Part shown: positions 55,440 through 64,000 of the stretch, one piece after another
Layout: the number at the start of each line of letters is the position of its first letter
Position numbering within the stretch: position 1 is the stretch's first letter
Source of the DNA: Sclerodactyla briareus
Taxonomy: Eukaryota > Echinodermata > Holothuroidea > Dendrochirotida > Sclerodactylidae
Direction: 5' to 3'
DNA: 64,000 bases
Assembly (NCBI GenBank): GCA_026419785.1
Contig: JAODTK010005782.1
Coordinates: forward strand, 124,001-188,000
Position numbers and translations under genes: made by a program
Notes under the pieces: model-generated
What the model saw: only the letters and a program-made list of their open reading frames with translations
Database searches by the model: none
What the model was told of the DNA's origin: nothing

Positions 55440-57535
55440 TTGATGACATTGACGGTTTTTATGACAAATTGCTTGCCTCAATGTGATGCACCAAGCCCCG
55501 AAAGCATTTAGGCATCAGGACACACACCCTTGCTATCGCCCAAAAGGTATTAAAAATCAACCTTTAGCCCCTTGTAATTTAAAGACCAGGTGTAGATTGA
55601 AGCGGGAGTTGGTTCGTCTATGTAGCAGATATAGAAATATCACATTATCAAAAAATCGACGTTTTGAATTTCAGTTGGCCTGTACCTCCTACAATAAGCA
55701 CATTTGCTTAAAACTTGACCCTTGACCTTTGACCTTGTCTCTAGATGTTCGTTGATTACTGAACCAAAAATTTAACCATGCCAAATCTCTACGAGCAACC
55801 CTAGCTGCATTCATTCCAAGTGTTACTGGCCATTAACAAATCAAAAAATTGTGTAATTTATGCAAATTATTCACATTAAATGACCTTAAGTGCCCTTTAC
55901 CACTGTTGTTAAATTTATCGGGATCAAGGTGTACCGTCTCCACCAATTTTCATGAGGATTCACAATGAACACGCCTAATGTTATTGCGAACAAGCTATAA
56001 ATAAACTTTGACCTCTTGTAATACAAAGTATCGTCCGATCGAAGCGGAGTTGGTTCCTTCCAGTGAGCACACAAGGTCTATCAACATATCCAAAAATAAC
56101 CAGTTTTTTTTTTTTTTTTGGGGGGGGGGCCCGTAACTCTTAAATCATCACATTCATTCAAACTCACCTTTAACCAAATGAACCCCCGACGGTCAAATGG
56201 AGGTAGAAGGTCACACACCTGCAGGTCAACCATTATATCAAAATGGAACCTTCCAGCCTTCACAGATATTCAATTCCCGATTATGGCCAGAAAACAGTTT
56301 TTGACCCCTAAGTGACCTTGAATGACCTTTAATGAACATGGGCAGTTTTTATGCAAAATTTGTAACCTCCATGTGATACATCCACTCCTAGGGGCAATTT
56401 TACATTCGATAACATGCCCGTGACTATTGCCAAAGTACTATAATCATTTTTTACCCCTATGTGACCTTTGGATGAACCTTCAATGACACGACGTTTTTTA
56501 TCAAAATTGTTACTCCTCCATGTGATGCATCCACTCCTGGAAGCATATTGCATTACAAGAACACGCCTGATGTTATTGCGAAAAAGGTGTCAAATTGAAC
56601 TTTGACCCTTTTTGTAACTACCAAAGTATGCGTCCGAGCGAAGCGGGAGTGGGTTTCCTCCATGAAGCACACAAAAGGTCTATCATATATCCAAAAATAA
56701 CCAGTTCTATTTTTTTGCCCCGTAACTCCGAAATAAGCACAGTATCAAGACTCCAACCTTAACCATGACCACCCGACAGAGGTCAAATGAGGTCAGAGGT
56801 CACACACATGCGGTCAACAATTATGACAATAGTGACCTTCAGCCTTCGAAGATATCAATTCTCCGATTATGGCCAGGAAACAAGTTTTGACCCCTAAGTG
56901 ACCTTGAGCTGACTTTAATGCATGGCATCTTAGAAAATTGTTGTAACTCTCCATGTGATACATCACTCATAGGGCATTTTGCCTTGTGATGAACATGCCC
57001 CCAGTGCTATGCCAAAAAGTTACTAAATTCAGGTTTGGACCTCATGTGACCTTGATGACCTTCAATGACATGGGCGGTTTTATAAAATTGTGTCTCTCCA
57101 TGTGATGCATCCCACTCCTAGAAGCATTTGCATTCCAATGAAACAGGCCAATGTATTGCGAATAAGCTATTAAATGAAACTTTGACCCCTTGTAAACTAC
57201 AAAAGTATGCGCGTCCGATCGAAGCGGGAGTTGGTTTCCCATAAAATGCACACAAAGGGCTATCACATATCCCAAAAATAACCAGTTTCATTTTTTGTGC
57301 CTGTACCTCCCGAAAAAGCACATTTATTTAAGAATCAACCTGTAACCACATGACCACCGACAGAGGTCAAATTCAGGTCAGAGGCAACACACAGCAGGAC
57401 AACAATTATATCACAATGGTGAACTTCCAGCCTTCACAGAATTCATTCTCCGATTATGGCAGATAATGACAGTTTTTGCCCTAAAGTGACCTTGAATGAA
57501 GATTAGTACCATTAAATGACTCTGGGGCCCTCGTA
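55440..57535 (+). repeat. ~590-bp macrosatellite, about 3.5 units
   Basis: Anchors CAAAAATAACCAGTT occur at about 56091, 56692 and 57273 (periods 601 and 581), with a more diverged unit at about 55647. Each unit has GTCCGATCGAAGCGGGAGTT, CAGAGGTCAAATGAGGTCAG, TCTCCGATTATGGCCAG, TGACCTTGAATGACCTT and CCATGTGATGCATCCACTCC. The array leads into the microsatellite and hairpin at 57540-58048. Confidence 0.85.
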
Positions 57536-57539
57536 CCTA

Positions 57540-57956
57540 CTGTATAAAATTCATTGGGAATAAAGATAAACCATCTACACCAAGTTTGTCAAATCCCAAC
57601 AAACTTCAAAAATTACGCAAGAAATTATGCAAATTAGATACTTAATTGCATATATTATGCAAGGAAGCTGATCGATTGCGTTAACTCTTCTTCATAGTGT
57701 TCATATACCCGAACGGCACCATCCCAATGCATCTACCGATCAAGAGAAGCTAGAGATATCTTTGTACACAGCTTCCGGGCCAAGTTCATTAAAATTGAAA
57801 TATGCAAATTTATGCAAATGAGGCATGGTTGTTCGGGACGAAAAGTGGATTCACATCGGTAACTCTTCACCGCGCCCTCCACAAAAGCGTCACGCATGTA
57901 GCTTCCACGGTTCAGGAGATATCTAACCGCACTACGGACAGACAGACAGTACAGAG

Positions 57957-57987
<31 letters not shown>

Positions 57988-58048
57988 CACACACAACACA
58001 AAGGACCCACTATGTCTCTCCGTGAACAAAGTTCAGGCGGCGAGGACA
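57540..58048 (+). mobile_element. 3' end of macrosatellite element: (GACA)n, CA tract, hairpin
   Basis: After two diverged ~180-bp sub-repeats (each with CTCTTC..., ...GAGATATCT) come a (GACA)n tract at 57936-57985, a short CA tract and ACTATGTCTCTCCGTGAAC-AAA-GTTCAGGCGGCGAGGACA. The last is a stem-loop at 58013-58048. The same hairpin core (CCTGAAC-AAA-G.TCAGG) ends the element at 43410. I infer a Helentron-like or HINE 3' terminus. No Rep or helicase coding is present. Confidence 0.6.
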
Positions 58049-58749
58049 ATGACCCAGGGTGAAAGGTACCGTACACAGCGTCAGTAAAATTGGGGCAGAA
58101 CAACGTACCCACCAGACTAAAAAAATGTTAGTGGATTCTCATGCATTATATTGCACAAATTACTAGTAATGATGCGCGCCGGAAATTAGCCCTACCAAAT
58201 CCATAATTGAAAAACTATTTACTATGCCCAAATTTCTTCCATATTTCTCCGAATTCGGGAATTTTCGTTCGTGTTTCAACTCTCAACTTATCCTGAAACC
58301 CGGCCCGATCCAATCTTCGGATATTATGAACTGATTGCCTAAGATGGTTCTGTACGCATTCGTGACATACTTACCATCTTACTATATTGGGCATGGATTT
58401 ACAATATCACCTAACTTAGGGTTGAAATGAAGGAAAAATAATGGTTGCCAATTAGCAATATACGGATATCGGTAGGATATTCCAATCCAAGGGCGCAGTC
58501 TGTGTGGGAGTCGTGACCCCCCAACTTTTGGGAAGTCCTCCGTACATAGGGTTATCACTCTTGACCAACCTGGGACCCTCAACTTGCAGCCAGGAGAATT
58601 GCCCCATTGACTATTACGCAAACAGCAAATGTGAGGCCGCGGTGCCAGCGTTGTTTGAGCAATCCGTGAACAATTTGGTCCTCATGGCATTCGTAGGCGA
58701 CTGCAGAATAATAAATTCGAAAGGAGAAAAAAAGTGCTGAGGAGCTCGG
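58049..58749. other. No gene seen
   Basis: No supported feature. TGTGTGGGAGTCGTGACCCC at 58501-58520 may be part of a dispersed repeat. Confidence 0.35.
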
Positions 58750-58995
58750 CCGAGCTACGGGACCCTTATGATTTGTTGCAGAACAGTTTGCCAAAACAAT
58801 ACAGAAAAAGCACCCCCGCGCGAAAAGCGCTCGAAAAAATTTGTGCATGATTTTTCGGGCGCGTTCGTGCGTTTGATTGAACTTCAGCCCGTCAGCGGAA
58901 CCATTTTGGGCCATTTCTTCAATTTTGGTTTTCGTCCAGATTTCCCCGAATTATTGTCAATTTGTGCCCGAATTTTTCATCTCAGAATAACATTT
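58750..58995. repeat. Repeat with GCGCG-AAAA-GCGC palindrome
   Basis: CCCGCGCGAAAAGCGCTCG at 58817-58835, followed by TTTCGGGCGCGTTCG and AT-rich sequence. It is related in layout to 50750-50995. Confidence 0.5.
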
Positions 58996-60749
58996 GTTCT
59001 TCAAAGGGCTACGCAATTTGGTTAAGTCTGAGCCAGAAGTCAAGCAGTTTGGGGATTTCATTAATTGAATTGTGAAACAAACTATGTAGCTAGTACTCTG
59101 TCCAGACTGGAGTGTAGCTCAAATTGATTTATGGGGTGAACTGATTTCGCCCTGCGAAATTAGTGAGTGCCATGTGATTTTCATGTTGCAGAGGAAAGAT
59201 AGGGGAAAAAAAACCTTAGAATCCGTATGACCGTCTTAGATTTATGTTTCACTCTGTCGGCCAGCGTTGACTTAAGACTTTCTGACTAGGCGAGGGACAA
59301 ACATTTATTGGGCCCTGTGGAGGGGTGCAGGCGTCAGTTACCGTCCCCTTTTGAAAAGTGTTGCTTTAGGTGCAAATCATGCTCTAAAATGTGATTTTTT
59401 GTGCGCAAATGTGCTGTCCCAAGGGCAAGTCAGTCTCTTCTGTTGGTTATGGGCCTGAATCCTCAAGCTACTTCCATGGACCAACTTAGTTGGGGTCATG
59501 GGGGGAAAAGAATGAAAGTCAGACGGTTAGCCCATTCTAGAGAAACCAGGTTTAATTTTTCGTGTGCCTCGTAGGCTCGTACCGTTTCTTTCTAGGAAAA
59601 TTTTTTTTTTTTTTTTTTTTTTTTGTTTTGTTTTGGACTGAATATCACAAATTGTTTCGGAATTATGTTGCAATTCATGAAGTAGAAACACAAAAAGTCG
59701 GTAAGTGTGACTAATTCGCAGTTTCCTGGTATATCTATGATTAAAAAAATGTTTTCTCATCTTGCCTAGAATTATGCATTTCTTGCCGGGTTTTGGTAAC
59801 AACGGTACCATATTAATTCCTATATAGGCATTACAAAGTGGGAAATATCTCGACGCGCTCACCAATTATTTGCCGTCGTTTCGGGAATCATGGGCCACGG
59901 ACTGTTTTTGTTGAAATTGAAGTGCAAGATTATATTGTTCAAATTGGAGTGCATCCTCTATCGATGCCTTACAGCTGGCTAGAAATGCGATGTCAGGAAG
60001 CAATTTGTAAACTATAGTCCCAGAAGTTACAAAATTGCACTCAAAAATTTTTTTTCACGGAACCCATAGCTATCGGGCACGTGGTTACAGTACTAAAAGC
60101 GAAACAACCCATCAGGATACCGAAAAACGGACGAAAAGTTTTTTGCAAATTTCTTGAACATCGATAAAATCACAACGTCACAAAATTGACAAGCTTACAA
60201 ATTTTTGCTAACTCGGGCCTTTCGACAAGAGAAATCGGCAATCTTTTTCTTTGCTGAAATTTGGTTGGGCCCATTTCTCACTTTGGCAGGTTTGGATGCC
60301 TGAATTGTGCCTATTCTTTGTCCAAGCGGTTGTCCTCGATCTGCAAACTTGCTTTTGTTCCATATGTGTTTGAGCAGTCTGACTCCTCATCCGCCTGTAT
60401 GCCAACGCCGCTTCGGGTTATATCAATGGAAACATTTTAGTTTTAATCTACTAATTGTTTAAAAACAAAACAAACAGAAATAGTCTCACTGATGTTTCGA
60501 GTGAGAAAACTTGCATGAAAGGTCAGATCGCCAGAATATGCTTTCAAAATGCATGCTCACGACACTATGAAGCAACAGTTACAGGTTGTCTGCGAGCGTA
60601 GCGCGCGGGATTTTGGACAATCGGGTTCGGAATTAAAGGCACTGTGGTCTTTGTGCGGCTGCCTTTTGTGCGTTCTAAATATTTTGCAAGCCACACAGCC
60701 ACTACGGATAAGTGTGCACACGGGCATGTAATTTAATTTTTCTCCATCG
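58996..60749. other. No gene seen; T24 run at 59601-59624
   Basis: A poly(T) run followed by GTTTTGTTTTGG could be the reversed tail of a retroposed copy. A GCGAGCGTAGCGCGCGGGAT motif at 60592-60611 belongs to the GCG-palindrome repeats. Open frames at 59527-59865 and 60208-60405 are unrecognised. Confidence 0.35.
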
Positions 60750-60860
60750 AGGATCAAAAAGTGGGGGGGGGGGGGAACATTTGATATGATGGCCCCCCAC
60801 CTTGAAAAAGTGGGGGGGGGGGAAGTGTCCCCACTGTCCCCCCAGGATCGAAGCCCATGG
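60750..60860 (-). repeat. G-rich repeat end (CCATGGGCTTCGATCC)
   Basis: Two G-runs, then GGATCGAAGCCCATGG at 60844-60859. The complement matches the ATGGGCGTCGATCCG start of the repeat at 50338, so this is one end of that dispersed family in reverse. Confidence 0.6.
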
Positions 60861-61480
60861 TACAGGAACCCTATCGTTGTTTTTTAATTTTTTTATGTGG
60901 GACCGGGGTCAGTTATGAAAAAAAAGTAAAAATTGTGAAACATGCAAAATTTTTGGCAAATGTGGCAATTTTTAGCTCGTTAACACGATAACTCAACGCC
61001 CCTGGATGGATGAAGTATACGTGGTATATAGTTCCACCAAATGAGTACATGATCCCATTGTTCCAGGTCAGGTCAAAGGTCATCTGAGGTCGAGAAGAGT
61101 CAAAGCCTGAACAATCTGCTTAACACAATAGTCCAGAATGTCTGGTCGATCAGGTTGACATTTGGTATGCGCTTTCGTATGGGGCGTGCAAGAACCCTAT
61201 TGTTTTTGGTGTAGACTGTGGGTCATTTGGTTAAAAATGTGCAAAAATGTGTTTTGTTGCCATTTTGCTTGTGAACACAAAACTCGACCCCACCTGGATA
61301 TTCAAGCTCATACTGTTTTGTGGGTTCCCGTTAATGAGTAATGATCTCTATCAACTTGGAGTCAGTCAGAGGTAATCTGAGGTTTACAAACCTTTTAGTG
61401 AAAGGTCATGAACGCAGTAAGGAATCACTAAGCCTTTTGATTCCTGGTTTGAACCTTGGAGAGGGGATAAAAATGTGAAA
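60861..61480 (-). repeat. Family H copy, reverse
   Basis: It contains GGAACCCTATCGTTGTTTTT, TTAACACGATAACTCAACGC, CCCTGGATGGATGAAG, GGTCAGGTCAAAGGTCATCT and AACCCTATTGTTTTTGG. These are the reverse complement of the family H unit at 8340-8930, about two units. The CA tract and terminal hairpin are not present. Confidence 0.8.
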
Positions 61481-61489
61481 ACTATCGCC

Positions 61490-63625
61490 TATTAGTTCGG
61501 ACGAAAATGAGGTCATTTCGGATTCTGATGAGATTCTACGCGAGGCAATGCGGTGTCATAGGAGTCTTTATACTCGGGACTATTCCGTCTCTGCGCGCCA
61601 TTTTCGAATCCTTCGTTAGAGCATGTTAAACTTTCAGAGCAGAATTGTTTGGACTGCGAGGGTAATTTGAGTCTCGAAAGAATGTTCTGAGTCTCTTTTT
61701 AGCATGTTCTTTAAATAAATCCTCTAGGCTCGAGGGGTTACCTGCCGAGTTTCATTAAGTCTTCGTGGATGATATTGGTGCTAGTTGTGAATTCTCTGAA
61801 CTGTGCCTTCGATAGAAAGGGCGATCTCGCGAGAAACAAGGTCGTGCAAATAGTACTCTTATTCCGAAACCTGATAAGATAGTAGATTTTTGAAGAATTA
61901 CCGGCTTTTCTTAATACAGATCATAAAACAGCCGCTTACAAATGCATAGCAAATCATATGAAGAGATATTTGAATGAATTGATTAGTTATGAAAGGGCGT
62001 TTGATTGGAGAAAATATTAGGTTAATTTTAGATCATTAACCATTGTTCCAATAATAACATTCCAGGTGCGCTGATTTTTCTTGATTATGAGTAAGCCTTT
62101 GATAGGTTTGATTGGGTATATTCATTATTGTCTGACCTATCTGAACTTCGGGGGACTGGATTAGCCACTTTCTACAAAAACGCCACCTCTTGTGTAATGA
62201 ATAATGGCTGTATTTCTGAATACTTAAAAATTTCAAGGGGAGTCCGTCAAAGTTGCCCACTCAGCCCATATTTGTTCATCATTTGTACTGACCAACTTCT
62301 TACATCACTTATAAAGTCAAACGTAACATTAAAGGGATTGCAGTGGATGACACTGTTTCCAAAACTTCGCAGTTTGCTGATGATATGGTAGTCATTACGG
62401 ACGGTTAACCTATTCGGACAGATCTTCTAGTAATAGAGAATTTTTCTTCTGCTTCCGTCTTGTGTCTTGTGATCAATGTTAACAAATCTTATCTATTTCT
62501 GCTTGGTCCTTTTGCCTATCAACAAAGCTCTTATGTTTGAAAATTCGAATCTGAAAACCTGTGCTGATTCCATAAAGTATTTAGGTATTACTTTCACACA
62601 TCATGGGGAGGATTTTTTTTCAAGTTCAATTATCAGCCAAAGTTATCACGGTTGAGAATCTGATTTGTAGTTGGTCACATCGGGACCTCACCTGACACCT
62701 ATTGGAAAAGTAATAATCATCAAGACATTGCAATTTCATTGGTAGCGTCACCTTCTTACAGGATTCCAGCACCACTTGACCATTGAAGGGGGGGGAGGGC
62801 AATGATATATTTTTCAAGTTCATTTGGAATAATAAGCCTGATAAGAAGGAATACCTTATATAACACCAAAAAAAATGGTGGATTGAAAATATTGCAGATC
62901 TAAAAAAAAATTATAACAGTCTCAAGATTGATTTGATTTGATTTTGAAAATTTCGCCCCTGGAGAAAATATTGAGCACTCCGGAAATGTCATGGCATGGT
63001 CGCTTCCTATTTAATTGTATTTATAAGAAAGGTGACATTTCTGTTAATAATTCTTTCATTTCACGGGACGTTGCGATGCATGGGCGGAGTTCAATTTTGA
63101 ATCTCCAGTTGAGAATCATGGTACCCAGATTGTTTTGAATAATTCCCTTATCGAGAATTCGAGATTGGTAATAAGGTTCCGTTATATTTTTCGGAGAGCT
63201 CTTACCAAAAAAAAAAAAAAAAAAAAAAAAAAGCGTATATGTTGGGAGCTTATTCATAAATAACCAGTCTGTCAGGAGTTATAAAAATTTCGTCGGAAGA
63301 TATCATATAAGGAATTTTCCGTTTACGCTTATAATGGAATTATCAAATCATTCCCACATAGCTGGAGGAAGGATATTATTATGAATGATATTCCAGATTT
63401 ACAGTCTACGAATTTGTACACTGCATTTTTAGTTGCAAGATTAATAATGTTCTTCCAAATCCAAATTGTTTTGAGTCGAAATTTAGGTTTCTTTTGTAAG
63501 TGGGAGAGAGTTTTAAAGAAGAAAGGGAATGTACTAGGGCAATTTCTTTCAATAATAAATTACAATATCTGTTATGCAGAAGAAGTGTTTATTAATGTGG
63601 TCAGTTGTACTTATAGTTGATAGTG
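61490..63625 (+). pseudogene. L1/Tx1-like LINE ORF2 relic
   Basis: Polymerase landmarks run in order through shifting frames. GNLSLERMF and LNKSSRLEGLPAEF are at about 61660-61760 (the LxxxxNxKSPGxDGLPxEF block), and LIPKPDK is at about 61858. FLDYE, TAA, AFDRFDWVY (motif A) is at about 62074-62115. YKNATSCVMNNGCISEYLKI and SRGVRQSCPLSPYLFIIC are at about 62172-62290. SQFADDMVVIT, the catalytic FADD, is at about 62367-62398, and SIKYLGITFTHHGEDF is at about 62570-62620. Thumb and C-terminal segments follow (SWHGRFLFNCIYKKGDIS, SWRKDIIMNDIPDLQSTNLY), ending near 63620. The catalytic Asp pair survives, but more than five frameshifts and several stops inactivate it. The endonuclease is missing. 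An A26 run (63207-63232) interrupts the C-terminal region within an apparent Lys codon run. Confidence 0.85.
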
Positions 63626-63639
63626 AAAGAACGATGGGA

Positions 63640-63720
63640 AAAAAATGAAGAAACAACTTAAACACGATAAATCGACCCCACCTAGATGGATAATTCTAAA
63701 TTAAACCCACTGCTCAGTTT
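63640..63720 (-). repeat. Short family H fragment
   Basis: AACACGATAAATCGACCCCA and CCTAGATGGATAATTC match the TTAACACGATAACTCAACCCCACCTGGATGG segment of family H. Confidence 0.5.
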
Positions 63721-63771
63721 ACACCTGCTTTCCAAATAATGTGACGATTTGAAAAAAGGAGGGGTGGATGC

Positions 63772-63873
63772 GCGAACGGGACATGGAGTTGAACCCGCGT
63801 CACATAGTGGAGACCAGTGTGAATGCGAATGACAGTGGTATATCGAAGTAACCGTTCTGCTATTGCGCCTCCC
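63772..63873 (-). repeat. tRNA-like pol III promoter boxes (SINE or decayed tRNA)
   Basis: On the minus strand GGAGGCGCAATAGCAGAACGGTTA contains an A-box-like TAGCAGAACGG (about 63852-63862). GCGGGTTCAACTCC contains a near-perfect B box, GGTTCAACTCC (63785-63795). The boxes are about 60 bp apart and no proper anticodon arm or acceptor pairing can be drawn. I favour a tRNA-derived SINE head or pseudogene over a functional tRNA. Confidence 0.4.
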
Positions 63874-64000
63874 CGAAATTTAACAGCTGTATTTGCTACT
63901 TATAGTCGGTCCAAACACGCCTTGCATTCGATTCGCTTTACGGTAGTACGGGTAGAGCCGAGAGGCCACCTGTGGTTGTTGTTTTTTTCTGGTTCTTTAT
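63874..64000. other. No gene seen at window end
   Basis: Unique-looking sequence running off the window. Confidence 0.4.

Noticed and set aside
1-64000. LTR retrotransposon or endogenous virus with paired LTRs
   Set aside because: I found no pair of direct terminal repeats flanking gag/pol-like coding. The only RNase H block belongs to the tyrosine-recombinase element.

Overview
This window looks like intron and intergenic DNA from an animal nuclear genome, most likely a marine invertebrate. No bacterial-style genes are present. There are no long ORFs with ribosome binding sites, coding content is confined to short exon-like blocks with GT..AG borders, and the rest is dominated by eukaryotic transposons. 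Those transposons are hAT elements with 8-bp target duplications, several non-LTR retrotransposon lineages, a DIRS/Ngaro-like tyrosine-recombinase retroelement, tRNA-derived heads, satellites and microsatellite-terminated elements. Abundant AGGCCTA-type motifs and the mix of repeat families make me lean to a deuterostome such as an echinoderm, hemichordate or amphioxus, but I cannot prove this. Many frameshifts sit in or near homopolymers, so some breaks may be assembly error rather than decay.

Layout. 1-4 kb: inverted minisatellite arms, one arm interrupted by a 1169-bp hAT element with a TTATTCAT target duplication, and a decayed LINE between the arms. 4-9 kb: a 119-bp tandem duplication, two LINE 3' ends and a third LINE relic, then a 280-bp-period repeat. 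9.8-27.2 kb: several minus-strand exon-like blocks that probably belong to one host gene I cannot name (best blocks 9848-9954, 11235-11387, 13708-13823 and 21439-21581). Its presumed introns hold LINEs, a tRNA-like SINE, a 3.46-kb hAT relic with a smaller hAT nested inside it, and a DIRS-like relic at 23.1-25.1 kb. 27-35 kb: mostly unique DNA with a diverged duplication, a LINE tail and short repeats.

35-54 kb holds the most striking structure. Two copies of one hAT-like non-autonomous element (35738-39001 minus, 51436-53643 plus) each have their own perfect 8-bp target duplication. Each carries an internal array of ~220-bp satellite monomers, and nearly every monomer contains a GCGCGC-GAA-GCGCGC-type palindrome. 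The first copy is interrupted by a 5'-truncated LINE. Between them lie a higher-order tandem repeat (42.3 kb), an element ending in a hairpin (43.4 kb), another LINE tail and two tail-to-tail repeat copies (50.0 kb).

54-64 kb: a (GAAC)n-bearing element, a ~590-bp macrosatellite leading into a (GACA)n tract and a terminal hairpin, further dispersed repeats, and a 2.1-kb L1/Tx1-like LINE relic. No gene network can be described. The window records serial, nested transposon insertion around one possible spliced gene.
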